NCBI RefSeq assembly: GCF_000002865.3
Contig: NW_001865044.1
Coordinates: 4,309 to 68,308, forward strand
DNA: 64,000 nucleotides
DNA from: Monosiga brevicollis MX1
Lineage: Eukaryota > Opisthokonta > Choanoflagellata > Craspedida > Salpingoecidae
Direction of reading: 5' to 3'
The notes beneath the pieces were generated by a model that did no database searches, was not told where the DNA came from, and saw nothing but the letters and a program-made list of their open reading frames with translations. Positions within the stretch are counted from its first letter, which is position 1; every line of letters starts with the position of its first letter. Both the position numbers and the translations under genes were made by a program. Positions 53,101 to 64,000 of the stretch are shown one piece after another.

Positions 53101-55271
53101 CCGCAACCTCCAGTTCGGGATCTGTGATTCACGACATGCACACAAACAACGGAGCACGGGTGAGTCTGCACCCACAAAAGCAGCGCAAATCAAGCCACAA
53201 CCAAGATGCAAGTCCTTTCAAAGGAACACATTCTTTGTTCAAAAGCCAGCTAGCTTGTTTTCCCTTCCTGACCCGTGGCGCAAACCTGCAACATACCCAG
53301 GCTGTTAGAATCGGCGCAAATGGCGGCGCCCGTGGCGCGAAGCATGCCGGCAAGGCGTCGGGTCGCAGTTTGACCATGTTCTGGAAGCGAGCTGCTGAGA
53401 TCTGTCACAACGGGCGCGGTGGTGGAGCTGGAGCGAGTGGAGATATCATGAGTCCCGCCAGAAGGCTCATTGGATCCGGGCAAGGCTGCTGTCGGAGTTG
53501 GCTGAGAACCAGTCACTGGCGTTGTGGTGGCGGCGACATTTGCTTCGTCTTTTGTTTCTGGAATGGCATTGACGGCGTTTTCAGCGGCACTGTCGTCCAA
53601 ACTGGCCACGCGCTGGGCCAGCGATTGCAGATCGCTGAGCGTGCGACAGTAGCGAGCCGTTGTCGGAGCACCTGCGAAAAGGTCAGTCCAGCCTTGGTCG
53701 TTGTGTGGCTCGGGCTCATCAGGCTCATCTGCAGACTCGCGGCGGGCGCGTGTCCGCCGCGAGCGTGAGACTCGACTCTTGGGTTCATCAGGGCCTTCTG
53801 CCAAACTACCCTCAACAAGCTGGTACAGCTCAGCCCGTGGCATGTCCAGGAGATGTAAAGGTCGGCTGTTGGCGTCTTTGGCCAGCTGTGTCACTTCCTC
53901 GACCACCTCAGCCATGTCACAGGACCAAGCCTCCACGCCATTGTCCGAGGCCTCTTCATCTGAATCCTCTGGCTCTTCGGCTTCGGCAGCTGGGTCAGCG
54001 TCTGAGGGTGAAGCTCCAAGTGTAGGGTCGTCGGGGTTGAAAAGAGGATCTTCATCAGGAGCAGACGCTGACGAGGCGCCGGGAACGACGGTATTGTTGC
54101 TGCTGCCAGCAGCGGCAGCAGCGCTTGTGGAACCTGTAGCTTGTGCTGATGAGTTGACAACTCCGAGTTCGGTGCTTCGAGCGCTACTGGGTGGGCTTGC
54201 GCTGCTGCCGGCTCGTGGTGGGCGCTGTGCTCGCCCGCCAGTGCCGGCCTGGGTTGGTTTGATCCAGGTGCTAGAGTCTGACCCCGCGTCGGCGCTCGTG
54301 GCCAGCGCTGGAAAGGAGCCAGTGCTTGAGGATGAGTGACCAAAACCGTGCACCAAGGGGCTGGCACTGGCGGCTTCGGCAGCAATCTCTGCAACGCAAG
54401 TGGACCAGAAGCCGGCAACGGCTCGTGATACAAGCGCAGCGGTTCGACGTGAGCCTCCCATGGTAGCCAGCGCGGCGGATTGACGTTGCTGACGGGCTCG
54501 CCACTCCAAGACTGCCTCTTCGGCCAGCTGCTTTGCCGCTACCAGCTTCCAGCGACGCTCTTGAAAGTAGTCATTGGCCAGCCAGCGCATTTCCTCCAAT
54601 AGGTAGTCGTGGTGCACCTTTTGGCGCGGCGGCTCAGCAACGCGAGCCAGGGGCTTGGCGGACCAAAAGCCCTGAAGTTTGAGCTCCTGTGCTCGGGCCA
54701 AGAGCTCAGCCTCTCGCTTGAGAATGGCCAGCTCGGTGCGCGGGTCCACGGGTGCCTTGCGCTTGGGCCGCGGTCGGGCATGCCCATCGCGTGCAGCGGA
54801 CGACCTCTTGGCCTGAGGCTGCATAGCAGGAGTAGGTGTTGCATAAAGACCTCGTTGCGGGTGCACGGCTTGAAGGGGTGTGCTGGGAACACCGCCGATA
54901 GCGCTGGGCCGATGCTGAGGGCTCTGCTGCAGCAACTGCTGCTGCTGCTGTTGTTGTTGTTGCAGCTGCTGCTGTTGAAGGGCTGCCTGTTGTTGCCGTT
55001 TGTTGATGATGGCTGCTTGCACTTGACGGTCCGCGCGATGGTGATTGACGTAGTTCTTGACTGACTCGGCATTGTTTTGCAACCAAGGAGCTTGCAGGCG
55101 CAGGGGGATCTCCTGCTCGATGCAGAGCTTCTCACGTAAACGTTCAACATGGCGCTCAAGAAACTTGGTAATCCGCGTGTGTTGCGCCTTGATGGCTCTT
55201 CGGATCGTAGACTCCGCGCTCTGGTCGGCCTCACTCACGACGGATGCCCCGGACTGTGCCCGTGCCGCCAT
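45775..55271 (-). CDS. EP400: EP400/p400-type NuA4 (TIP60) complex scaffold with degenerate SNF2 ATPase
   Basis: A long multi-exon gene. The first large exon (about 55271-53297, ATG 55271) has a Q-rich part and the HSA domain (QKVHHDYLLEEMRWLANDYF, QERRWKL), then acidic and Ser-rich linkers. SNF2 lobe 1 begins at AAICADSNSL and continues in exon 53121-52526 (DPELEVAAVVG, ATVVCQPSAMHVWRAAFEQM, RLIQTPAPLPESLDLLWFM, LRRLLEDLPDSV). Lobe 2 is scattered over exons at 52.2-50.2 kb (PDNRLARSPHVAFAAIHPSK; LVGHSAQPVHAFYMAGTLEE). Then come ELYIPPQPSALDQEIDLYME, the SANT domain at about 48.1-47.8 kb (EEWKIDEDWILLQAV, VHRTSAQCREHFFNVVLPRE), Ala/Thr-rich sequence and a Gln-rich end, stopping at TGA 45775. 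The order HSA-SNF2-SANT-polyQ is that of EP400. Walker A and B residues are lost. EP400 scaffolds the TIP60/NuA4 acetyltransferase and exchanges H2A.Z; here only the scaffold role is expected. A scaffold gap lies in one intron. Confidence 0.85.
49849..50193. other. scaffold gap flanked by poly(A) and a duplicated, degraded copy
   Basis: Fifty N at 49990-50039. Both sides show a long A run (49850-49921 and 50054-50123) followed by nearly the same about 70 bases (GCGCTGGGGGCCCGTC core); the left copy differs at several positions. This fits low-quality read ends past a homopolymer that were not merged, inside an intron of the EP400-like gene. The gap size is probably nominal. Confidence 0.85.
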
Positions 55272-56077
55272 TTTTGACAGCGGGGGCTTGCTTCCCCGCT
55301 GTTGCGGCCTCAAAAGAAGTTCTTTGGGCAAGACCCAGGGCAAACTCAATTGAAGCACAAACCTACAATTGCAGCGCCCATCCTTCTCACACCCCAAGCC
55401 TGTCGTCCAATGCCCAGGGCGGTGAGAAGGGCGAGTAGAGAGGCCTCTGCTGCCTAAGGATCTATGTGCTTCCCCGCTGCCGTTTCACTATAGAAGAAAA
55501 AAAAAAAGGATCAGAACCCCAAGTTCTGTCCCAAACACTTGTTTTAAACGAAATAAAAAGTCGCGACTCAAGAAAACTCAAGAAGCACAAAAGCACCGTT
55601 ATTCCATCGTTGGAAACACATGTTGTCAATCTTTCTTTTTTTTGGATTTTTTCAGGTTTGTGTGCGAAAAGGTGAGAGAGAGAGAGAGAGAGAGAGCGCG
55701 CGCGCGCGCGCGTGTGTGTGCTGTGCCGCTGGTTCGTGACATCCAGCAGCGGGCTCAAGGGTTGGCAGCCACTGCCGTTTGCCGTTTGCCGTTTGCCGTT
55801 TGCTGGTGCTTCCAGCTCTTGGGATCTTGTCAGCTTGTCAGCGCTGTTGTGAGGTCGACTCGCGTTGTGTTGAGTCTTGTCGTTTCTGATGTGCTTGCTC
55901 GGCGAATCTGCATGGTCGGTGTCTCCCTAACCTCGTGCTCGCGGGTGCTGCTGGCTCTTTGCTTGGCCGCGTAGGTGGTTTCCCTTGCGAGTGGGGCCTC
56001 ACCAGATCAAAGAAAAGAACCCAACGCTGTGGTTGCGCGCACCGCACGCTGTTAGCCTTGCCTGTCGCATCTTGACC
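55272..56077. promoter_or_regulatory. divergent intergenic region (EP400-like / NUP58)
   Basis: About 800 bases between divergent starts, expected to hold both promoters. It contains (GA)n followed by (CG)n and (TG)n at about 55673-55720 and a tandem heptamer (GCCGTTT, four copies) at about 55773-55801. No TATA box stands out. Confidence 0.55.
55773..55801. repeat. tandem heptamer GCCGTTT, four copies
   Basis: Direct tandem repeat in the divergent promoter interval between the EP400-like gene and NUP58, about 280 bases upstream of the NUP58 ATG. Could be chance slippage or a cluster of binding sites. Confidence 0.8.
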
Positions 56078-59000
56078 ATGGCAGGTTTTGGTGGGTTTGG
56101 AGCTCCTGCAGCCTCGACCGCAGGGGCCACGGGCGGGTTTGGGGCCAAGCCAGCCACAACTGGTTTTGGGACACCCGCAGCCTCGACCGCGGGAGCCACC
56201 ACCGGCTTTGGCGCCAAGCCAGCCACAGCTGGTTTTGGAACACCCGCAGCTTCGACCGCGGGAACCACCACCGGCTTTGGCGCCAAGCCAGCCACAGCTG
56301 GTTTTGGAACACCCGCAGCTTCGACCGCAGGAGCCACCACCGGATTTGGCGCCAAGCCAGCCACAGCCGGCTTTGGGACGCCCGCAGCCTCGACCGCAGG
56401 AGCCACCACCGGATTTGGCGCCAAGCCAGCCACAGCCGGCTTTGGGACGCCCGCAGCCTCGACCGCAGGAGCCACCACAGGATTTGGCGCCAAGCCAGCC
56501 ACAGCTGGTTTCGGAGCTGCCACCACCGCCGGATTTGGTGGTCAGTGACTGGCTTCATCCTGTTCGAGTTTTTTTTTTTTTTTTTTGGGTTGTCACTCAT
56601 TCATAAGCTTGTTCTACCTCACATTGCAGCTTCGACAGGAGGTTTCGGTGCGGTCAAGCCTGGGCTCGGCGCAACTGCCCCTGCCGGCTTTGGTAGTCAA
56701 GCCAATGGCGGTGCTGCACCCACCTTTCAGCTTGCAGCCATCTGTAAGCTCCTACTGGCCGCCTACCTCCGTCGCCTCTTCTGCTGTCTAGGACAGCCCC
56801 TCATCTTTTCATTGACCTTGGTTTTCTGTGCAGCGGGTGCTAATGCACAGCAGACACCGTCGGCCGATGGCAGCACCACTCCCAAAAAGGGGCAAACCAC
56901 GTACGGCCCTCCACGCACATTGCTTTTGTGTATACCCGCTGTTGACTGACGCCAAGCCAACTCTCGCTTCTCGTGCACAGGAAGGATCCTTTGGAAGAAA
57001 ATGTCGAAAAGCCCATCGAGGATGCCATCAAGGCGTTGGAAACACACATCACCACGTTCAAACGCACCGAGTACGATCTGACCACGGTTCTTTCTTGTTA
57101 CGGCAATGATTGGTGCCGATAACCTAGCCCTGAATGGTCAAAACTCACGCTGCATGTCTTTGACAGAATCAATCTCCACAAGCAGGACAAAGAATTAAAA
57201 CGGATGGACGGCGATATGCAGCATTTTGATCAGCAGCTCAAGGCGCTCAACACAGACCTCAAAATTACACAGCAAGTGGTTGCCGCTCTTAAAGATCGGT
57301 GTCGCCAGCAGACAGAAGACGCTCGCTTAGCCGAGCGCCTTCTTGAAGGCTACGAACAATCTTCGTATCAGGCTACCACGTCACCCATCATTGAGTGCGT
57401 ATCTGGTTTGCTCGCGTCACCGCCCGAGCTCAAGCATCCAATGCCCTAGCCAATTATATGTGGTTGCTCAAGCACGGTCCTCTTCTTGCTCATATCGCTC
57501 CACGCATGAAATCGCGCTTTCCAGCTTTTACTACGCCTGCATCAACGACTTTGACAACAAACTCAAAGGTCAGGAATGCCCGCCCATTGTAACCTGCCAT
57601 ACTTGTGGTGGCTACTTGATCGCAGCGTGGGGCTCTTGGGTCGCGTTCCTCACTGACCCCTTGCTTCCTGTGTGTGGTGCATGAGATAGTCTATGTGGGG
57701 CACGTCGAAGAGCTCGAGTTGGCCCTGCGCTGTAACAATGGTGATGCCGTCGATGCTGCCGCACTAGAGGTTTGTGCCCTCTTTGCCGATGATCCTTGTT
57801 GTGCTCTCTTGAGAACATTGAACGCCGTGTTCAAGGCATCCGCTGATACATGCGCAGAATATCTCGTGCATCCACCCATATCTCACTACCTTTCTGTCAA
57901 AGTCGGGATCAAGCTCATGCATGACTTTGCTTCTCCCCAACATTGGCTTTGTGCTGCTCACAGGAATCAATGGTACTCATCAACAATGCCTTCCTGAGCC
58001 TAACCGCCCAAGTACATCAATTGGTGCAAAGGCTCAACAACGATGCTCATGAGTATCAGCTTGTGTACACACGCCTGGTTCGTTTTTTAACTCGGCATAC
58101 CCTACTCATCGCTGTCAATGCGGCAGCGTGCATGTTAACCCTCTTTTGTACCACTACGATTTGAATCTTCAGTTGCGCACGGCAACTGATCCCGACGATC
58201 CATTTGCGGAATTGGCCAGCAAAAATAAAACCGCTCGAGATGCTGCCGAAAGCGGTTGGTCCTCTCTTTCCATAGCCAGCGAAGAGGCACATTTGCGGTG
58301 CACGCACCCCCACTTCCCTCGGCGTGCCGCGGCATTCGGCACCCCAAGTTGCATTCCGGCGGCACACTCACTCGTATCATGCCATGCAGACTTTATGGAA
58401 GAGATTGTGGATGAGGAAGAAAATGGCTTGCCAGACCTGGGCAGCGCACAAGGTTTGGACTCCGCCCAGCTCGTTGCATAGTCATGTGACAATTCGCTCA
58501 GCGCCGGGCCCGCGTGACATCTGACTTTGGCATTTGCTTTATAGCACAACAACAGTATCTGATGCAAAGCAACCCGCAGCTCTTGCGTATGTGCCAACCA
58601 GACCCTTCGCGGCTCGAGTCTTGCCCTTGTCTCATCTTAAGTGCGGTTGCTGCCCCTTTTGCAATTGCTTTCGATCACGGCAGTCATGCAACAACAACAG
58701 CAACAACAAATGATGCAGCAGCAACAGATGACGCAACAACAAGCAGCTACTGGCATGGGGTTCGGCACGAGCACTTCAGGTGCGTCAAATGCGTTCCCGT
58801 TCATAACTCTTCAGTCATCATGCCGATGCTGCAATCGCCCGACTGACCTGCGCCATTCGACTACGAACACCCAGGGTTCGGGGCCAAGCCTGGCTTTGGC
58901 ACACCGGCTGCGGGCGGCTTTGGCACACCGGCTGCGGGCGGATTTGGGTCTACCGCCACAACCGGATTCGGAGCCAAGCCGGCCACCTCAATGGGTGGCT

Positions 59001-59251
59001 TTGGAAAGCCAGGCGGTTTCGGTACTCCAGCTTCAACGGCCACAAGCACCGCAGGGTTTGGCGCGCCAGCGGCCGGGTTTGGCACTCCTGCAGCCAAGAC
59101 GGGTTTTGGTGGTGCCACCACGGGTGAGTGCCTGAGCCACACTCTGCAAGTTGTTGTAGGCCCGGCTCTCACGGTGTATGTTGCCACGATGCTGCATCTG
59201 CATGTAGGCTTTGGTACTCCCGCAGCATCGACGGGCTTTGGTGGTACGTAA
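56078..59251 (+). CDS. NUP58: nucleoporin NUP58/45 (FG nucleoporin)
   Basis: Starts at ATG 56078 in a good context (gaccATGG). N-terminal FG repeats (exon 56078-56540 and exon from 56630) are followed by a linker and coiled-coil exons: KDPLEENVEKPIEDAIKALE, INLHKQDKELKRMDGDMQHF, then FYYACINDFDNKLK joined to VYVGHVEELELAL, and ESMVLINNAFLSLTAQVHQL. An acidic segment (MEEIVDEEENGLPDLG), a Gln/Met-rich piece and C-terminal FG repeats (KPGFGTPAAGGFG, ending ASTGFGGT) complete the FG-coil-FG order typical of NUP58. It belongs with NUP54 and NUP62 in the central transport channel of the nuclear pore. NUP58 is preferred over NUP54/62 because FG repeats flank the coil on both sides and the coil motifs match. 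Confidence 0.85.
56110..56515 (+). repeat. tandem 69-base FG repeat, about six copies
   Basis: The 23-residue unit GFGAKPATAGFGTPAASTAG plus ATT recurs with GFGAKPAT present six times. Copies are almost identical at DNA level, including third positions, which points to recent duplication or gene conversion rather than ancient repeats held by selection. Confidence 0.92.
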
Positions 59252-59583
59252 TGCAAGAGCGGTCCCTGCTTGACTCTTGACAGTGTTCAGAATGGCATCA
59301 ACTCACTTTGTTGCCTTACTTATCTTGGGATGGGGTTTTCTGGTTTCTTTTCCAACTTTTGTGTTATTTGCATGACCCGCTGACCACCTGTCTTCGGCTT
59401 GCGTTTGCTAGCTACGGTAAGATACAGATGTGCCTTAAGAGGCGGCGCTCACATCACTCGGCGAAGCAATCATCAATTTCTCATGGGCTTTGGTAAATTG
59501 GGTGCTTTTGATAGCCGACAGCACCTTCCGCCGCGACTGCCGGCAAGTCGTTTGGTTTCTAAAAAAAGGCAACCATCGTGCAC
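59252..59583. other. intergenic between convergent genes
   Basis: About 330 bases shared by the 3' ends of NUP58 and HPS1. No gene or clear element seen. Confidence 0.5.
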
Positions 59584-62212
59584 CTATGCTTCGAGAGCTT
59601 CACAGCGAACGCGCTGGTCTTGCAAGAGATGCTTCGCCTGCTCGCACAAAAATCCAAAAGGAACCGAAGCCAAGTGTACCAGCACCATTTCATAGCACCG
59701 CGGAAGTTTGTTTTCTCGTGCTGCCTTGGGAAATAAACGAGCCGTCAGTTGCAAGAAAACCTGTAAAATCAGCCACAAGAAAACTTGGATGAGCCGAGGC
59801 GGCAGACACGGGTTCCACAATGGCCAACCACCATACGATGCACCTACTTGATTGCCGATGGTGTCGCGATCTTGCAACATCTGCCATGCCGGATGTTCGG
59901 CAGGACAATTCAACCTGCATACCAGTGACAAGTTATTTCAAAGCAGGCACCGTGAGCACCTTCTGTCATGTTGGGGCACGAATGTCCGACTAGTGCCTAA
60001 CCCACGGCCACGCACCGCGCGCCGGCTTGGCTCTCAAACCACAGAAAGTAGGTAAAGCGCAAAGAGCCTTGCGTCATGGATAGAGTCGTATAACCCTGTC
60101 AAGATGGCAACATTCATCGTGCAAAATACATGTGCACCAAGTGAGATTGCGAACGTAGCATCGCCTGTCGGGGAAAAAAAAAAAAAGGGCCAGAGCCATC
60201 CATGCAAGGGTATCAACAGGGCTGGGTAGGGTGGTGACGCACCTCCGTGAGAAGCTTCTGGCTGCGCAGATAGAAACCCCATAGCTGCTGGCGCAAATGC
60301 TGCAGCTGGCCTGGGTTGGATGCAGCTCCTAAACGTGCCAACGCCCGGTTACACTCGTGTGAGCCAAGGTGGACAGACCTTCGACTCGTCACGTTCAACG
60401 CATGGCAACGTACCTAGTTCTTGGCCGGTACTGCGAGAATCAAGGCTGCGACAAAGCAGCACGTTACGCGATCGGTCGATATACCAATAGTGCACCAAAC
60501 CGGCGTACTGGCGCAACGTTGTGATTGTGACATTGTACATGGTCTTGATTCGCAAGTAAGCTACATAGGTGGGCATGACTTTGGCCATCTCTTCGCGCAT
60601 CTTTTGCACAGTCTGAAATACGCCAGGAACAATTCGAATGAGAATAAAAGTAAGAGCACATGTAGGCAAACACACACGAGGAAGCAGGCACAAAGACATT
60701 CAAAAAGAGGCAACCCCAAACACACGCACAAAGTCCCAGGCACAAGCAAAGGCACACACGGTACAGAACAAAAAAAATAAAAATAAAATAAAAATAAAAC
60801 AAAAACCGAGCAAGCGTGTGCATACTGACCTTGAGTTCGCTCACGGACGGCTTTCGGTTGGTCTGGGTAATCTGACCGAGTGATTGCTGCAGCTGCGTGC
60901 GAATTCGACTGGCATTGTGCTCAATCAAATTGAGCTGCTTCGTCTCCAGCGCCTGCAGGCATACCGTCACTCAGATGAGAAACCACGACAAGCTGAAACA
61001 ACTGCGCTGGGTAGCTGGGTGGATGGCCGTCAAAGGGCGCACATTTTTGGAAGCGCGGGTGAGGCGGTCGAGTGGAACACTAATTTGGCTGGCAACAGAA
61101 GAATTGACGGCATTGATGCTCTTGATCTGGGCCAGAAAGTTCTGAGAGGAAGAAGCAACTTGGTAAGTTTGGTCACATTCGGCTCAGAACGATGGGGGAT
61201 TCAACCAGTACCCGAATGGTCTTCAGCAGGCGCTGTTGCGCTTGTGCCTTGGTCTCTTGCGTAGAGCTCTGTTGCTTGCGCTGTGCTGCGGCTCGCTCCA
61301 CGTCACCCCATCTTGGCACGCAAAGTTCAGGATGAGGCAGGTGCAGATGTTGACATTTCGTGCGTGCCCAAAGCAAAACTCAAAGCCAACTTACCCGCTG
61401 GTTTCTGAGAGGACGGCACAATGATGGCAGTTGCATCCGCGATCTGGACCACAGGTGTTGGTGCAGCTTGCGCATTGGCAGATTGCAGGGCCCTGACAAT
61501 AATATCTACAAAGGGTGGGCGGAGGGACAAAGCAAGGCAAAAACAAGGCATCACAGAAGCAGTCAGGCAGTGATCGGGGACAAACAGCCACGAGTAAAAG
61601 AAATGTCCAAGGCCAGCATATCAACTACCTGCTGTTGTCACTGCGTCGTGCAAAGCGATCGGCCGAGTTGCGCATTTCACCATAGCCAGACACTGTGTCA
61701 GCGGGTCGTCCATGACCAATAAGGGCGTGTGTTCATGAGCCGAACAAACTATGGGTGACCGCACGTATACCACGACGCTTTCATACCGTAGCGCACGTCC
61801 ATTTCCTCCAAATCTTTCAGCCGGCCATTAGGGCAACGCAGTTGCCAGTTAGGGGGATCACCCGCTACCGGCACTTCTGACTTGATAAGGGCTTCTCGTT
61901 GCGCTGCCAGGGGTTTCAGTCGACAAAAGTCTGGTTCTCGTTCCTGCCAACGAGTCACATAAATCGTCACGTGAGTATTTGGAAGAATTCGGGCCTCCTT
62001 TAGCTAATGAGCGCTCAACCGACTTGGCAGACAATGCGCGCCACCCAAGCCTTCTCGTCGTGCTCTGGTGCAATGACCCAGCCGTTCTGCTCTTCGGAGA
62101 AATACAAGCATGTATCCAAAGTTTTTCGCTGGAAAAGACGGCGGCCGTTGACGAGTCTCTAAACGATGCCAAAGTCAATCATAGGCTCAGAGGCGCGGTG
62201 ACACACCGGGGG

Positions 62213-62267
<55 letters not shown>

Positions 62268-64000
62268 ACGAAGGCTGCCTTCTGAAAGGCCCCTTTCCAC
62301 CTGGGCAATAACAGACGAACCGGCTCTTGCGTGTCCTGATCTAAAACCGGATAATAGTCTCCGTTGATGATGACAGTGGGATATGGTGGGTCTGGTGCAC
62401 CGCGCACGGACATAAAGTACCTTGACATGGTCGACCACACGCATGCAGCCCAGATGAGGAGATAATTTGGAGGGGGGGGGGGGGTGGTATTAAGAGGAAG
62501 CCTAGTAAACGCCTAAGCATTGTAACGTACTCGGGACCGGTCTGTCGCGAGGGCTCAGTCTCATTTTCGTTCAAATCGATCAAGAGATTGCAGGCATCGC
62601 GGATGCGCTTGGTTGTGTGCAGTGCAGCAAAAATCAAGCGGGCAAGTTGGTCGTAGGCACCCTGTCACCATCAACGCGGCACAACTCGGCCAGAACATTG
62701 AGTTACAAGCCACGCCATGATTCCGACCAGCAACAACGCGAACAGGCGGCAAGAGAAGCAAACGAGGCTGGGGCTAAGGACCTTGGTGATGAGCAGCAGC
62801 GTCAAGTCCTCCCCTAACTCGCGAATGTACTGGTTTCCGCCGTCGAGAAAAGCACATGAATCGAGCGTGTGTCGCACAGAGGTCGCGCCATGGTGGCAAA
62901 CACGAGGAACAAGGACATACCATGACAAACGGCGAAAAGCTGCCATCGGAGCAGTGGAGGTACACGGGTTCTTCTTGCGACCAGGCCTCTTGAGCCGACA
63001 AGCCCTTTGGGGGCTCGAGTGACATACCATCTGACTCGGGCAGCTTATCACCCTGACCACCGATTGAAGATGAGGTGGACATTGGTTGTGATACGACTGC
63101 GCAGGATGGTGCACATGGTCCCCGTGAGCTCTATCATGATGGCGTCCACGAGACGCATGCACAATGGGGAGGAAGCATGCCGTACAATCCGAGCTGGCTG
63201 ATTTGAAGTCGGATTGACTGCCATCCGAGTAGAAAGCTGCGGAAGCAATCAAATGCCCATAACGTGAGCAGCGCTTCATTGGACTCGCCAAGGCATCCAT
63301 GCTCTCGTCAACACATACTTCGGCGGACGCCATTGCTGCTGTAGTGAATGTATCCAACGTGGGATCGACTGAGATGTGTGCAGGCCATTGAAGATGAGGC
63401 ACACAGACACGGACGCACAGGGGCAGACACAGAGGCAGACACAGAGCAGCGCCAAGCATCATGGTGCCCACGTTGGCCATACAACGAGCAGAGCAGATTC
63501 GCCCCTTACATGTCACGGGACGCTGGTTGCTCTTGTCGGGTCGTAAGTTGCGCACTGCCGTCTTCCTGGACACCGGCCCGCAACTTGACATCTAATACAG
63601 TTCAAAATTGAGGACTTGGGCGCCGGGGATGCAAGGCTGTGCGTTGCCACTCGGTTGCCTCCATAGCAAATAATAGACAGGAGGGAAATAGGAGAAAGAG
63701 AAGGAGAAGAGAGAGAGGAGGGAGAGCCGGAGCGTGAGAACATACCTTGGGCATAGGTGATGAGCATGAGAAGATCCTGGCCCTGCAGGGGCTCCACATC
63801 AGGACGGGTGTAGCGTTGGACAAGCTTGGTGCCGCTCAGCAGCACGCCGTGGTTACCCCACCCTGATGCGCAACATCGAGAGGCAATATGATATGCTCAG
63901 GCACGCGAGCTGGCACTCGAAAAAATTTGCGCACTGTGTCCCACGACATACCCTTGTCGCTCTTGGCAAAGTGCTTTTCGAAGATGCTCCGAAATTCATC
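59584..64000 (-). CDS. HPS1: HPS1 orthologue, BLOC-3 subunit (5' end outside window)
   Basis: Multi-exon gene entering at the right edge (FRSIFEKHFAKSDKGM, then LLSGTKLVQRY and LQGQDLLMLITYAQ, matching the HPS1 segment that ends in ADLLALI). Later exons: EPVYLHCSDGSFSPFVM (about 62.97-62.92 kb), ELGEDLTLLLITK, GAYDQLARLIFAALHTTKRI, and the most diagnostic stretch at about 60.6-60.4 kb, KMREEMAKVMPTYVAYLRIK followed by YNVTITTLRQYAGLVHYWYI. The end (CYEMVLVHLASVPFGFLCEQ, then AKHLL) matches the HPS1 C-terminus; the stop is at 59584. HPS1 pairs with HPS4 as BLOC-3, the exchange factor for Rab32/Rab38 in making lysosome-related organelles. Introns contain poly(A) (62212-62263) and a G run (62464-62474). 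Confidence 0.9.
62212..62263. repeat. poly(A) tract, about 50 bases, in HPS1 intron
   Basis: Uninterrupted A run on the plus strand (T run in transcript sense) inside an HPS1 intron, close to an acceptor. Similar runs occur at 26287-26325 (WDR81 intron) and beside the scaffold gap. Confidence 0.95.

Noticed and set aside
53701-54339. 212-codon plus-strand ORF.
   Set aside because: Antisense shadow of the Ser/Ala-rich linker of the EP400-like protein.

Overview
The window looks like nuclear DNA from a unicellular relative of animals, most likely a choanoflagellate of the Monosiga type. This is an inference from gene content. The evidence is a receptor tyrosine kinase with EGF, sushi and cysteine-rich repeats, animal-like genes (HPS1, WDR81, GFRP, EP400, CDC25, SRD5A3, NUP58, TAF13), and dense short introns (mostly 75-190 bases, GT-AG, donors of the GTGAGT/GTATGT/GTACGC kind). 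There are also many microsatellites and one scaffold gap. I found no virus-like element, CRISPR array, rRNA or tRNA.

Layout, left to right. 1-5107 (-) is a C2H2 zinc-finger plus RecQ-type helicase gene with the domain order of fungal telomere-linked helicases; it runs off the left edge and has an in-frame TAG. 5579-~13200 (-) is a receptor tyrosine kinase with a tandemly repeated tyrosine-rich tail. 13262-14528 (-) is a secreted JmjC/cupin-type oxygenase. 15564-16781 (-) is an intronless flavohemoglobin. 17650-21740 (+) is a secreted GH31 glycosidase. 21919-23221 (+) is an unidentified multi-exon gene. 23688-~30728 (-) is WDR81 (BEACH plus WD40).

31210-31611 (+) is a YciI-like protein. 31898-32257 (-) is GTP cyclohydrolase I feedback regulatory protein. 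32993-33981 (-) is an SRR1-like protein. 35112-35867 (-) is TAF13. 35868-39870 is a repeat-rich stretch with no supported gene. 39871-42117 (+) is CDC25. 42650-43647 (-) is a Maf nucleotide pyrophosphatase. 44125-45372 (+) is polyprenol reductase SRD5A3. 45775-55271 (-) is an EP400/p400-type NuA4 subunit. 56078-59251 (+) is nucleoporin NUP58. 59584->64000 (-) is HPS1, running off the right edge.

The genes do not form an operon-like system. Recurring themes are endolysosomal trafficking (WDR81, HPS1), transcription and chromatin (TAF13, EP400), cell cycle (CDC25), N-glycosylation lipid supply (SRD5A3) and secreted or surface proteins (RTK, JmjC-like, GH31). The most striking observation is that the EP400-like protein keeps the recognisable SNF2 fold in sequence order, but its Walker A (GLGKT position reads SLDPE) and Walker B (DE position reads SL) are gone. 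This suggests a non-catalytic p400, intermediate in form between animal EP400 and yeast Eaf1.
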